A stretch of DNA of 64,000 nt from Solirubrobacterales bacterium 67-14 (GTDB lineage: Bacteria; Actinomycetota; Thermoleophilia; Solirubrobacterales; 70-9): NCBI GenBank assembly GCA_001897355.1, contig MKST01000002.1, positions 138,516 through 202,515 on the forward strand. Reading direction: 5' to 3'. The position numbers and the translations under genes were made by a program. Shown one piece after another: positions 50,669 through 60,951 of the stretch (positions are counted from its first letter, which is position 1; every line of letters starts with the position of its first letter). Below the pieces are notes generated by a model. It made no database searches, was not told where the DNA came from, and saw nothing but the letters and a program-made list of their open reading frames with translations.

Positions 50669-52276
50669 TCATCGCTCGGGGCGACAGTCGCGGTCGGAGC
50701 CGAACCGGGCACCCGGACTGAAATCGGCGGCGACCTCGAGCGGGCCGGGGCGGTCGAGTGTGACCCGGGTCCAGTCGCCGCGGCCCGGCTCGACACAGCC
50801 GAATCCCCCCTTGACCCGCCAGTACGGGGTCGAGCGGATCCGCACCTCGAAGGCGCCGGCGATCGGCGAGGCGACGGTGAACCCGTCGGTGTCGAGTTCG
50901 GTCAGACGGGCGGGGCGCGAAACCATCGGCCGGGCGCCAAGCACCTTGAACAATCGCCACTGGCCCCCGACCGGGATCTCTTTGAGGAATGGGAGCCCAG
51001 CCTGGATCAGGGCCGCCTCCTTCTCGCCCGCGTAGTCGAGCTTGGCGTTCGGCAGGGCGACGTAACCGACCGCGAGTCGGTCCAGCCATTTCCGATAGCG
51101 GTTGGGGCCGAGCCGGTCGGCGTAGAAGAGCGGGTTCAGGTTGCGATCGGTCTGCCGTTCCCAGCCCCGGGCGAGCGGGAACTCGGGAGCGGCCCGGGCG
51201 GATTCCCAATGCGAGGCCACGGGCACCACTTCGACCCGGGCCGGTTCCCGGGCCAGACGGGGCTCGAGCGCCTCCGCCAGCGGCTTGTAGAAGGCCTGGC
51301 TCACGGCCGGTTCGTCCTCGACCAGTTCGAGATCGCGGACCACCGGGCCGGTCTGCCACCAGACGATGGTCGGCAAGAGCAGGACCAGCGCCACCCGGCG
51401 CGACAGCTTCGGCGTGAGTGGCTCGGCGGCGAGCGCGCAGAGCAGGACCGGCCCGAGCAGCAGGGCACCCAGCCGGTTGACGTTGCCGCCCATCGGCGTG
51501 CTGAGGACGAAGGAGGCGACCAGGGCGCCGGCGTAGACCAGCAGGCCGACCCGGACCAGCCGCTGGCTCGGTGGGACCATCGCCGCACTGACCAGGGTCA
51601 GGCCGATCGCCGGGATGAAGCTGGAAGCCACGTATGGCTCGTCACCGCCACCCGGGAAGAGCAGGGCGACCACGCCGGCGACCAGGAAGGAGATCCCCGC
51701 CAGTTCGAGCCCACGGCGGTCGGGGCGCTCGGCGAGGAAATGGGCGAAGCCGAGACAGGCGAGGAACAGTGCCGCGACCGGACTGGCCAGACCGACCGAG
51801 CCGGCCAAGATCAGGGCGGGGATGCGCTGTCCGCGTTGCGAGGCAAAGACCGCCGCCATCGCCAGCAGGACGCCGAGGGCGAACGTGAGCCGGCCGGAGA
51901 AGAGGCTGATCGTCGCGGCGAAGGCGAACCAGATCGCCCCGGCCTGGGCCCGCTCCCCCCACTCACGACGGACGATCAAGGTGAAGAGGACCACGGTGCC
52001 GATCACCGCCAGCGAACCCATCACGCGGAACCCGAGCCAGGCGCCGAGCGGCGGCGAGAGCAGCGAATACGTAGGCAGATAGTGACCGGCGAACCAGTAG
52101 TTGTTCCAGACGGTCGGCCCGGAAAGCTCGAAAAGCTCGGTGCGGAAGGTCTGGGCGGCGTGGTCGGCGCTGTGGGGCGCCATGACCAGGTAGACGACCG
52201 CGAGGCCGACCACCACCAACAGCGGTGCCGCGAGGAACCCCCACGAGGCAGAATTGGCCAGGGAACGGAGCTTCAA
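50669..52276 (-). CDS. Polytopic membrane protein, possible GT-C-type glycosyltransferase
   Basis: 535 aa. At least ten hydrophobic helices are seen from WGFLAAPLLVVVGLAVVYLVMAP to VALVLLLPTIVWW. After them comes a soluble C-terminal part with VEVVPVASHWESARAAPEFPLARGWERQTDRNLNPLFY and VGGQWRLFKVLGARP. The membrane half plus soluble tail suggests a GT-C-like lipid-linked sugar transferase, although I see no clear DxD. The start is TTG 52276; the frame is open upstream only as a shadow of the next gene. It is 18 bp from the CDP-alcohol transferase gene and 11 bp from the PAP2 gene. The codon GC pattern supports the reading frame. Confidence 0.7.
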   Translation of the reverse strand: MKLRSLANSASWGFLAAPLLVVVGLAVVYLVMAPHSADHAAQTFRTELFELSGPTVWNNYWFAGHYLPTYSLLSPPLGAWLGFRVMGSLAVIGTVVLFTLIVRREWGERAQAGAIWFAFAATISLFSGRLTFALGVLLAMAAVFASQRGQRIPALILAGSVGLASPVAALFLACLGFAHFLAERPDRRGLELAGISFLVAGVVALLFPGGGDEPYVASSFIPAIGLTLVSAAMVPPSQRLVRVGLLVYAGALVASFVLSTPMGGNVNRLGALLLGPVLLCALAAEPLTPKLSRRVALVLLLPTIVWWQTGPVVRDLELVEDEPAVSQAFYKPLAEALEPRLAREPARVEVVPVASHWESARAAPEFPLARGWERQTDRNLNPLFYADRLGPNRYRKWLDRLAVGYVALPNAKLDYAGEKEAALIQAGLPFLKEIPVGGQWRLFKVLGARPMVSRPARLTELDTDGFTVASPIAGAFEVRIRSTPYWRVKGGFGCVEPGRGDWTRVTLDRPGPLEVAADFSPGARFGSDRDCRPER

Positions 52277-52287
52277 GGCAACCGCCC

Positions 52288-53070
52288 CTAGGCCTCGGCC
52301 CGTTGCCGCTCCGCTTCGCGGCTCCAGGCCCAGGTTTCGGGTTTGATCTCGGCCAGCACGCGGGAGGCGATCAGGAATGAGCAGAGGGCCACCGTCCAGC
52401 CCAGCACCGCGTCGAGCCAGTAATGGTTGGCGGTGACCACGGTGACCCAGGCGACCAGCAGCGGCCAGCCGGCCCAGAAGGCCCGCGCGAACCAGTTCTT
52501 GCAGACCATGAAGCCGGTCCCGCCGATCATCAGCGCCACCGCGCAGTGCATCGAGGGCACCGCGGCGAAGGGGTTGATGAAGAGCTTGGCCAGGGCGGAA
52601 TCGTGGTTGACGCTTGACTGGGCATTGACCGTGTCGATGAAGCCATACTCCGGATACATCCGCGGCGGTGCGGTCGGGAAACCGATGTACCCGATCAAGG
52701 CGATGCCCATCGAGACGAAGAGCATGTTGCGGAAGAAGTAGTAGTAGTCGTTGCGGAACAGGTACATCCAGATCAGGAAGCTCAGGGCAACCGTGAACTG
52801 GCTGTTCAGGTAGATCGTGTTGGCGAAGTCGATCAGCCAATCGAAACTATGCAGGGCGCTCTGGAGGCCCGGCTCGAAAAAGAGCCCGAGCGTGCGTTCG
52901 GTGTCGATCACCCGCTCGCCGTTGGCGAAGGCGACGTTGGCCCGTCCGTCCGCGAGTCCACGCGCCAACTCGTAAACCGTGTCGGCGAGTACGTAGAGCA
53001 GAAGCTGACGGAAGAGATCCGGCCAGCCGCGGGGAAGCCAATTCCCGATCCGGACAATCAGCGCGGGCAT
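52288..53070 (-). CDS. PAP2/Aur1-like membrane phosphotransferase
   Basis: 260 aa, about six helices. The phosphatase-superfamily residues are FPTAPPRMYPEYGF, VPSMHCAVALMIGG (His) and TANHYWLDAVLGW (His, Asp). The PxxMHC-type and HYxLDAVLG spacing resembles the Aur1/Ipt1 inositolphosphotransferase subfamily. It could transfer a phospho-inositol group to a lipid or hydrolyse a lipid phosphate. The ATG 53070 is 8 nt after TAGACT. The track start at 53679 runs across the divergent kinase gene and is rejected. Confidence 0.83.
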   Translation of the reverse strand: MPALIVRIGNWLPRGWPDLFRQLLLYVLADTVYELARGLADGRANVAFANGERVIDTERTLGLFFEPGLQSALHSFDWLIDFANTIYLNSQFTVALSFLIWMYLFRNDYYYFFRNMLFVSMGIALIGYIGFPTAPPRMYPEYGFIDTVNAQSSVNHDSALAKLFINPFAAVPSMHCAVALMIGGTGFMVCKNWFARAFWAGWPLLVAWVTVVTANHYWLDAVLGWTVALCSFLIASRVLAEIKPETWAWSREAERQRAEA

Positions 53071-53139
53071 GACCGCCCAGTCTAGTGGCGTGCACAGATT
53101 TCTCTCAGCGAGGCTGGGATAGGCTCCGGCTTCCCAGCG

Positions 53140-54075
53140 ATGGAGCCCGAACCGCAACCCCAGGAACCCCCCGGCGACGGGCGCACGATCGCCTGCCTCG
53201 GCGAGGCGATCGTCGACCTGATCTGCGAACGGAACCTGGCCGAGGGCGAGGCGCCCGGATCCTTCGTCCCCTGGGCCGGCGGTGCCCTGGCCAACGTCGC
53301 GGTCGCCGTCGCCAGATCCGGCTTGCCGGCCGCCCTGGTCGGTGGCGTCGGCGCGGACGGCTGGGGCAGCCGGCTGGCCCGGGGCCTGGAGGAAGAAGGT
53401 GTTTCGACCGAGTGGCTGGCCATCCTCGAGGGGGTCGACACACCGGTGGCGCTGGTCGAGTTCGGTCCCGACAACGAGCCTTTCTTCCAGGTTTACGGCG
53501 AGCACATCGGCCCGACCATGGCCGCCACCTCGGGCTTTCTCGAAAGGGCGATCACCGCTTCCCAGGCGTTGGTGGTCGGCTCCAACACGATGGTCGGCGA
53601 AACCGAGCGCGAAGTGACCAGGCAGGCGATCGGGCTGGCCCGCGCAGCCGGCTTGCCGGTCCTGCTGGACCCGAACCACCGGCCGAACCGGTGGCGGGGC
53701 GATGACCCGGCCCGCGAACGTTCGCGCGAGCTCGTGGCGGCAGCCACGGTGGTCAAGCTAAACCGGTCCGAGGCCGAACTGATCACCGGGATCCGCGAGC
53801 CGCTGGAAGCTGCCCGGGCGCTGGTCGGCCTGGGGCCGCAGTTGGTGGTGGTGACCGACGGTGAGGGCGAGGTGGTCACCGCCGGCGCGGCCGAGGCAAG
53901 GCATCAGCCACAGGTGGTCGAGACGGTGAGCCCGCTGGGGGCCGGCGACGCCTTCATGGGCGGGCTGGCCGCCGGCCTGGCCAGATTGGGCTGGGATCTT
54001 TCCCGGGTGGGCGAGGTGCTGCCGGAGGCCGCCACCGCGGCGGCTTCGGTCTGCGGCCGTTGGGGAGCACAGTAG
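53140..54075 (+). CDS. PfkB-family sugar kinase
   Basis: 311 aa ribokinase-fold kinase. The N-terminal signature IACLGEAIVDLICERN is of the fructokinase type, GGALANVAVAVARSGLPAALVGGVGADGWG binds sugar, and SPLGAGDAFMGGLAAGLA carries the catalytic Asp and anion hole. VLLDPNHRPNRW is the usual fructokinase strand. It phosphorylates fructose or a related sugar; exact specificity unclear. It is divergent from the PAP2 gene with 69 bp between. Downstream endonuclease III begins 3 bp after the stop, so they form an operon. Confidence 0.92.
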   Translation: MEPEPQPQEPPGDGRTIACLGEAIVDLICERNLAEGEAPGSFVPWAGGALANVAVAVARSGLPAALVGGVGADGWGSRLARGLEEEGVSTEWLAILEGVDTPVALVEFGPDNEPFFQVYGEHIGPTMAATSGFLERAITASQALVVGSNTMVGETEREVTRQAIGLARAAGLPVLLDPNHRPNRWRGDDPARERSRELVAAATVVKLNRSEAELITGIREPLEAARALVGLGPQLVVVTDGEGEVVTAGAAEARHQPQVVETVSPLGAGDAFMGGLAAGLARLGWDLSRVGEVLPEAATAAASVCGRWGAQ

Positions 54076-54078
54076 ACC

Positions 54079-54780
54079 GTGGCGGCTGTCTGGCAGCCAA
54101 AGGTGGCCAAGGCGGACTGGAAACGGCCGACCCGGGCCCGGGTCCGGGCGATCCGGGACCGGCTGCGGGAGATGTACGGCCGACCGGTCAACCTGCCCCA
54201 CCGGCAGCCGATCGACGAACTGGTCCGCACCATCCTGTCCCAGGCGACCTCCGACGCCAACCGCGACCGGGCCTTCGCCGGGCTGAAGGAGCGGTTCGAG
54301 GACTGGGAGGCGGTCCGTGACGCACCGGAAGCCGAAGTCGAGGAGGCGATCCGGCCCGGCGGGCTGAGCCGGCAGAAGGCCCCGCGGATCCAGGCGGTCC
54401 TGAGGGAGATCGAGGATCTCGACCTGGGCTGGCTCGAGCACGCCGACCGGGTCGAGGCGATGGAGTTCCTGACCGGGCTGCCCGGGGTCGGCCGCAAGAC
54501 CGCCGCCTGCGTTCAGGTCTTCACCTGGAACCGGCCCGAGATACCGGTCGACGTGCATGTGTTCCGGATCGGCGGACGCCTCGGTCTCTTCCGGCCGAAC
54601 GCTTCCTTCGAGGAAGCCCACGACGAGGTGCTGGCCCTGGTCAACCCCGAGGACTCCTACGAGTTCCACATGAACCTGATCCGCCACGGGCGCACCCTGT
54701 GCCGTCCGAAACCGCTTTGTGGGGAGTGCGCGCTGCGCCGGATGTGCCCCTACGGACGCGGACCGGGGTCAGACAAGTAA
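54079..54780 (+). CDS. nth: Endonuclease III-like DNA glycosylase/lyase
   Basis: 233 aa. HhH-GPD base-excision repair enzyme. LTGLPGVGRKTAACVQVF is the helix-hairpin-helix with the catalytic Lys, and VDVHVFRIGGRLG holds the catalytic Asp. The C-terminal Fe-S loop is CRPKPLCGECALRRMC, i.e. C-x5-C-x2-C-x5-C, one residue shorter in the first gap than E. coli Nth. The N-terminal half has LVRTILSQATSDANRDRAF in place of SxQTxD. It would excise oxidised pyrimidines. GTG 54079 starts 3 bp after the kinase stop. Confidence 0.88.
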   Translation: MAAVWQPKVAKADWKRPTRARVRAIRDRLREMYGRPVNLPHRQPIDELVRTILSQATSDANRDRAFAGLKERFEDWEAVRDAPEAEVEEAIRPGGLSRQKAPRIQAVLREIEDLDLGWLEHADRVEAMEFLTGLPGVGRKTAACVQVFTWNRPEIPVDVHVFRIGGRLGLFRPNASFEEAHDEVLALVNPEDSYEFHMNLIRHGRTLCRPKPLCGECALRRMCPYGRGPGSDK

Positions 54781-54825
54781 TATTCCCGCCGTCCGGCGCA
54801 CAGTCCGTTTTTGCGCCTCTATGCC

Positions 54826-55233
54826 ATGAACAAGAAGCCTTTCGTCATATTCGGTCTCGTCCTCGTCCTGCTGGTCGTGGTCATCCCGTTCTGGGCCTTC
54901 CATCGCGACGGCGACGTCGCCGACAATGAAGGCGTGCCTCCCGAGAACACCCCGGGCAAGCAGCTCTTCCAGACCAACTGCGGCAACTGCCACACGCTCT
55001 ACGCCGCGGGCACCGACGGCGATTACGGCCCGAACCTCGATCAGAAGCTCTCCCCGGCCGGCGCGCCGACCGACAAGACCGCGATCGAGGGGATCAAGAC
55101 CCAGGTCATGACCGCCCTTGAAGAGGGCGCCGACAGCCCGGACGTGCCGGGCCGCATGCCGGCCGGCATCGTGACCGGCACGGTCGCCGAAGAGATCGCC
55201 AACTTCGTCGCGCACTACGCCGGCGAGGGTTGA
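54826..55233 (+). CDS. Membrane-anchored c-type cytochrome
   Basis: 135 aa. An N-terminal uncleaved signal/anchor (FVIFGLVLVLLVVVIPFWAF) and one haem c site, NCGNCHTLYAAG (CxxCH), with probable axial Met in GRMPAGIV near the end. It is a small mono-haem cytochrome facing outside that would carry electrons between a membrane complex and an oxidase. No oxidase genes lie nearby. ATG 54826 is used; the track start at 54811 is a TTG. Confidence 0.88.
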   Translation: MNKKPFVIFGLVLVLLVVVIPFWAFHRDGDVADNEGVPPENTPGKQLFQTNCGNCHTLYAAGTDGDYGPNLDQKLSPAGAPTDKTAIEGIKTQVMTALEEGADSPDVPGRMPAGIVTGTVAEEIANFVAHYAGEG

Positions 55234-55338
55234 TCCGCAGCTTCCGGCGCTGAGCCGGGTTTATCCTCCTGACAGCGGTCGGGGAACCCCAGATGACGCG
55301 TTGCCGCGTCACGCCCCGGGCCAAAAGGAGAGAACTTG

Positions 55339-56481
55339 ATGTCGAGATCGAAGAACCGCGTGGTTTTCGCCCTGCTGGCGATCTTCGCGCTGACGGCCGT
55401 GGTGGCCGGACCGGCCCAGGCCAAACGGAAGCACAAGCCAAAGAAGCCGAACACCGCGAAGGTGATGACCCGGAACCTGTACCTGGGCGCCGACCTGACC
55501 CCGGCGATCAACGCGACCAGCACCGATGACTTCATCGACAAGAACGGCCAGATCCTGCGGGATGTAGACACCAACGACTTCCCGGTCCGGGCGAAGGGGC
55601 TGGCGGGCGAGATCAAGCAGGTCAGCCCAGACCTGGTCGGCCTGCAGGAAGTCGCCCTTTGGCGCACCGGCCCGGTCAACCTCGCTGCCGCGACCGGCGC
55701 CGAGAAGACCGCGACCACGGTCCACATCGACTACCTGAAGGACCTGATGGCTCAGCTCAACAAGGGCAAGAAGCGCTACCGGGTGGTCAGGGTCCAGCAG
55801 GAGTTCGATTTCGAGGCACCCGCCGACTACAACGGCGTGGCCGGTGACGGCAACCTGCCCGGGATCAACTCGAACGGCGAGATCGACGGCCGCCTGACCA
55901 TGCGGGACGTGATCCTGGCCAAGGTCGGCGCCGGCATCCGGACCAAGAACCTCAAGTCCGCGAACTACAAGACCCTGTACACGCCGACGATCTCGGGGAT
56001 CCCGGTGACGGTACAGCGAGGCTGGCTCTCGGCCGACGTGAAGGTCCGCAAGGGCAAGTGGTTCCGTTTCGTCGACACCCACTTCGAAGCCTTCGGCGCC
56101 CCGGATATCCGGGAGGCCCAGGCCAAGGAACTGCTGGCCAAGGGCGGCCCGCTCCGCAGTGGCAGCATGCCGGCGGTATTGGTCGGGGATCTGAACTCGG
56201 ATGACAAGACAGTCTCCGCCGATGACGCGCTCGCCTATGACGCGCTGAAGAAGGGCGGCATGGTCGAGCGGGGGGTCACGGGCAAGATGACCTGGGGCGT
56301 CAACGCCGGGATCATCACCGCCGGCGCACCGACGGACTGGAGCCAGCGCATCGACCACGTGATGACCAACCGGCCGAAATCGGTCAAGAGGCTCGCTGCC
56401 GGGGTCACCGGCACCAAACCGGCGAACGGCCTCTGGGATTCCGACCACCGGGGAGTTTGGTCGAAGCTGAAAATGCCCTAG
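55339..56481 (+). CDS. Secreted endonuclease/exonuclease/phosphatase family protein
   Basis: 380 aa. Signal peptide (RVVFALLAIFALTAVVAGPAQA) then a DNase I-like EEP fold. VMTRNLYLGADLTPAI carries the Asn, SPDLVGLQEVALWRTG the Glu, VDTHFEAFGAPDIREAQ the catalytic His region, VLVGDLNSDD the Asp-Asn pair, and WDSDHRGVW the Asp-His end. The insertion around 130-200 (DYNGVAGDGNLPGINSNGEID) is distinctive. It may act on extracellular nucleic acids or phospholipids. ATG 55339 has AGGAG 9 nt upstream. Confidence 0.87.
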   Translation: MSRSKNRVVFALLAIFALTAVVAGPAQAKRKHKPKKPNTAKVMTRNLYLGADLTPAINATSTDDFIDKNGQILRDVDTNDFPVRAKGLAGEIKQVSPDLVGLQEVALWRTGPVNLAAATGAEKTATTVHIDYLKDLMAQLNKGKKRYRVVRVQQEFDFEAPADYNGVAGDGNLPGINSNGEIDGRLTMRDVILAKVGAGIRTKNLKSANYKTLYTPTISGIPVTVQRGWLSADVKVRKGKWFRFVDTHFEAFGAPDIREAQAKELLAKGGPLRSGSMPAVLVGDLNSDDKTVSADDALAYDALKKGGMVERGVTGKMTWGVNAGIITAGAPTDWSQRIDHVMTNRPKSVKRLAAGVTGTKPANGLWDSDHRGVWSKLKMP

Positions 56482-56545
56482 CCGGTTCCGCTGGGCCCGG
56501 CGCCCTATAACGCAGCTTCCGAACCCGGAACCCACCCCCAATTCC

Positions 56546-56586
56546 GGGGGCGATCACCCACCGATTACGTGGGCGATCGCCCCCGG
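56546..56586. terminator. 41-bp palindromic repeat, copy 2, probable terminator
   Basis: An inverted repeat with GGGGGCGATC outer arms and CCCAC/GTGGG inner pairing, followed by TTTGCTTTT. It ends the EEP transcript and stands before the dnaK promoter. It matches 17964-18004 in opposite orientation. Confidence 0.82.
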
Positions 56587-56628
56587 TTTGCTTTTGGGAG
56601 CCGAGAAATCGCTGGAAATGAGGCTTGT

Positions 56629-56667
56629 TTGACGTTTCGTAAGAAATCTGACACAATCCCACTTAGA
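56629..56667 (+). promoter_or_regulatory. dnaK promoter with HspR-type operator
   Basis: -35 TTGACG (56629-56634), 17-bp spacer and -10 CACAAT (56652-56657). The stretch 56641-56667, read on the minus strand, matches the clpB operator at about 20 of 26 positions (CTAAGTG-G--TTG---AGATTTCTT). This box overlaps the -10 region, as expected for repression by HspR. Confidence 0.75.
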
Positions 56668-56726
56668 TTTATGGATATCGGCCGTACCCTCATCCGGCCG
56701 CGAAACACCCAAACAGGAGAAACACA

Positions 56727-58624
<1,898 letters not shown>

Positions 58625-58628
<4 letters not shown>

Positions 58629-59236
58629 CCCAGGAGCCGGAAGAGCGGGCGGTCCAGCCCGAGGTGGAAGAGGTCGTCGACGCCGAAGTGGTGTCGGCGA
58701 CCGACCCTGCCCCGGAGGCTGAGGAGTCGGCCGAAGCCAGTGTCGAGCAGGACCTGAACGCACTGGTCGAGGAGGCCCGCAGCCAGCGGGACGAGTACCT
58801 GCAGCTGGCCCAGCGGACCAAGGCGGATTTCGACAATTACCGCAAGCGGATGGCGGCCGAAAGCCAGGCCCAGGTCGAGCGGGGCCGGCTCGAGGTCGTC
58901 TCCGGATTGATCGAAGCGGTCGACAACCTCGAACGGGTGCTTGAGGCGGCCGGCATCGAACGGTCCGCCGCCCTCGGTGGCGAGATTCCGACCGAGGCCC
59001 CGGTCGCCGAACAGGGCGTGATCGTCGCCTACCGGGACCTGACCACGGTGCTGAAGAAGGCCGGGGTCGAGGCCTTCGACTCGAACGGCCAACCCTTCGA
59101 TCCGAACCTCCACGAGGCGCTCCAGGCCCTACCGGCCGAAGGCGTCGGATCAGGTGTGGTCATCGAGGAAATGCAGAAGGGCTACCGCGCCGGGGAGAAC
59201 GTGATCCGTCACGCCCGCGTCGTGGTGAGTCAGTGA
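58625..59236 (+). CDS. grpE: Nucleotide exchange factor GrpE
   Basis: 203 aa. GTG overlaps the dnaK stop (GTGA). An acidic disordered head ([14 protein letters not shown]) leads to a long coiled coil ([38 protein letters not shown]), then the beta-domain with [16 protein letters not shown] and [22 protein letters not shown]. It releases ADP from DnaK and acts as a thermosensor in many species. Confidence 0.96.
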
Positions 59237-59258
59237 ATGAAGAGAAAGTGAACGCCGG

Positions 59259-60386
59259 ATGGCGAAAGACCTCTATGAAGTGCTCGGTGTCAGCAAGAAG
59301 GCATCGCAGGAAGAGATAAAGAAAGCCCACCGCAAGCTGGTGCGGCAGTACCACCCCGATCGCAACCCGGACGACAAGCAGGCCGAGGACAAGTTCAAGG
59401 AGATCCAGGCCGCCTACGACGTGCTCGGCGACGAAGAGAAGCGCAAGGAGTACGACTCCGGCGGCGGCATGTTCGGGAGCTTCGGCCAGGGCGGCAGCCC
59501 GTTCGGCCAGGCCGGTGGCCAGGGCAACCCCTTCGGCCAGGGTGCCCAGGGCGGCTTCGGTGACATCTTCTCGACGATCTTCAGTCGGGGCGGCGGCGAA
59601 GCGGCCGGCCCGGAAAGGGGCCGCGACCTCGAGACCGACACCCGCATCTCGTTCGACGATGCGATGAACGGCACCCAGCTCACGGTCACGATCCCGAAAT
59701 CGGAGCGCTGCCCGACCTGCTCCGGTTCCGGGGCCGAACCCGGCACCAGCCCAGAGACCTGCCCCCGCTGCGGCGGTCGCGGCGTCGAGGCACAGGGCCA
59801 GGGGTTCTTCTCGATCAGCCAGCCTTGCCCGCAGTGCCAGGGCACCGGCCAGATCATCCCCAACCCCTGCCACACCTGCGGCGGCTCCGGCCTGACCCAT
59901 CAGACCAAGCGCTACAAGGTCAACATCCCGGCCGGGGTCAAGGACGGCACCCGGATCAGGGTCGCCGGCAAGGGCGAGGCGGGACTCCGGGGCGCTCCGT
60001 CGGGCGACCTCTACGTGACGATCCAGGTCGCGCCGTCACCGGTCTTCAAGCGACTCGACGACGGCAACCTCGAAGTCGAGGTCCCGATCTCGGTTACCGA
60101 GGCGATGCGGGGCGGCACGATCGAGGTGCCGACCCTCTCCGGGACCAAGCGGATCCGGGTACAGCCCGGCACCAGCAACGGGGCGATCCAGCGGCTGCGC
60201 GGCGAAGGACCGCCGAATACGGGCGGCAAGGGTCGTGGCGACATCCGCTACCGGTTGAATGTGGTGATCCCGAAGGAGCTGACAGATGACCAGCGCCGGG
60301 CCGTCGACCAGCTGGCCGAGGCGATGAACGGCGATGACCCCCGGGCCGAGCTGCTGCGGCGGGCGAAGGCGGGCGGAGGGTCCTGA
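59259..60386 (+). CDS. dnaJ: Chaperone DnaJ (type I Hsp40)
   Basis: 375 aa. J-domain with the HPD in LVRQYHPDRNPDDKQAEDKF, a Gly/Phe region (GMFGSFGQGGSPFGQAGG), four zinc-binding repeats (CPTCSGSG, CPRCGGRG, CPQCQGTG, CHTCGGSG), then the C-terminal beta domains. It stimulates DnaK ATPase and delivers substrates. The stop overlaps the hspR ATG by 1 bp. Confidence 0.97.
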   Translation: MAKDLYEVLGVSKKASQEEIKKAHRKLVRQYHPDRNPDDKQAEDKFKEIQAAYDVLGDEEKRKEYDSGGGMFGSFGQGGSPFGQAGGQGNPFGQGAQGGFGDIFSTIFSRGGGEAAGPERGRDLETDTRISFDDAMNGTQLTVTIPKSERCPTCSGSGAEPGTSPETCPRCGGRGVEAQGQGFFSISQPCPQCQGTGQIIPNPCHTCGGSGLTHQTKRYKVNIPAGVKDGTRIRVAGKGEAGLRGAPSGDLYVTIQVAPSPVFKRLDDGNLEVEVPISVTEAMRGGTIEVPTLSGTKRIRVQPGTSNGAIQRLRGEGPPNTGGKGRGDIRYRLNVVIPKELTDDQRRAVDQLAEAMNGDDPRAELLRRAKAGGGS

Positions 60387-60823
60387 TGGCTGACCGGCGG
60401 CAGACCCGGCTGGAGATGACGGTCGACAAGGACCGCGGCGTCTTCATGATCTCGGTCGCTGCCGAGCTGGCCGAGATGCACCCCCAGACACTGAGGATCT
60501 ACGAAGCGCGGGGGCTGATAACCCCCAAGCGTTCGCCCAAGAACACCAGGCTTTACTCGAAGCGGGACGTCGAACGCCTGAAGCGGATCCAGCAGATGAC
60601 CAACGAGGAAGGGCTCAACCTGGCCGGGGTCGAGACCGTCCTCGAGATGGAGGCCCGGGTCGAGGCGATGCGAAACGAGCTCGAAGCGATGCGCGCCCGC
60701 ACCCGCGAGCTCGAGGAGCAACTGGATTCGGAGATGACTCGCCTGCGCACCGAGATCGTTCCCTACGGCGCCTACGAACCCGACCCTCCGGTCGAGATCC
60801 CCGTCCACCGGCCGGAGGACTGA
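60386..60823 (+). CDS. hspR: HspR heat-shock repressor (MerR family)
   Basis: 145 aa. MerR-type winged helix (FMISVAAELAEMHPQTLRIYEARGLITPKRSPKNTRLYSKRDVERLKRIQQM) with the HspR hallmark MHPQTLRIYE...R..NTR.YS. A coiled-coil dimerisation region follows (MEARVEAMRNELEAMRARTRELEEQL). In the actinobacterial model HspR binds DnaK and represses the dnaK and clpB promoters at HAIR operators. Being the last gene of its own operon closes the feedback loop. Start ATG overlaps the dnaJ stop. Confidence 0.95.
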   Translation: MADRRQTRLEMTVDKDRGVFMISVAAELAEMHPQTLRIYEARGLITPKRSPKNTRLYSKRDVERLKRIQQMTNEEGLNLAGVETVLEMEARVEAMRNELEAMRARTRELEEQLDSEMTRLRTEIVPYGAYEPDPPVEIPVHRPED

Positions 60824-60891
60824 TCCACTCTTCCCGGCCCGGGATTGCCGACCGATTCGGCCGTATCTCCTTTTCCAGAGCCGAGTACGAC

Positions 60892-60944
60892 CTAAGTGAG
60901 TTTGACTAAGATTTCTTGACATTCTTTGGTTGATCACCTACAAT
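60892..60944 (+). promoter_or_regulatory. clpB promoter with HspR-type operator
   Basis: -35 TTGACA (60916-60921), 17-bp spacer and -10 TACAAT (60939-60944). The operator block 60892-60917 overlaps the -35 and matches the dnaK promoter block. The GTG start is 7 nt after the -10, so the mRNA is probably leaderless. Confidence 0.82.
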
Positions 60945-60951
60945 TTGTCTC

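Noticed and set aside
52288-53679. 463-aa version of the PAP2 gene
   Set aside because: The extra N-terminal part is antisense to the PfkB kinase gene. ATG 53070 has a -10 box 8 nt upstream and begins at the first helix.
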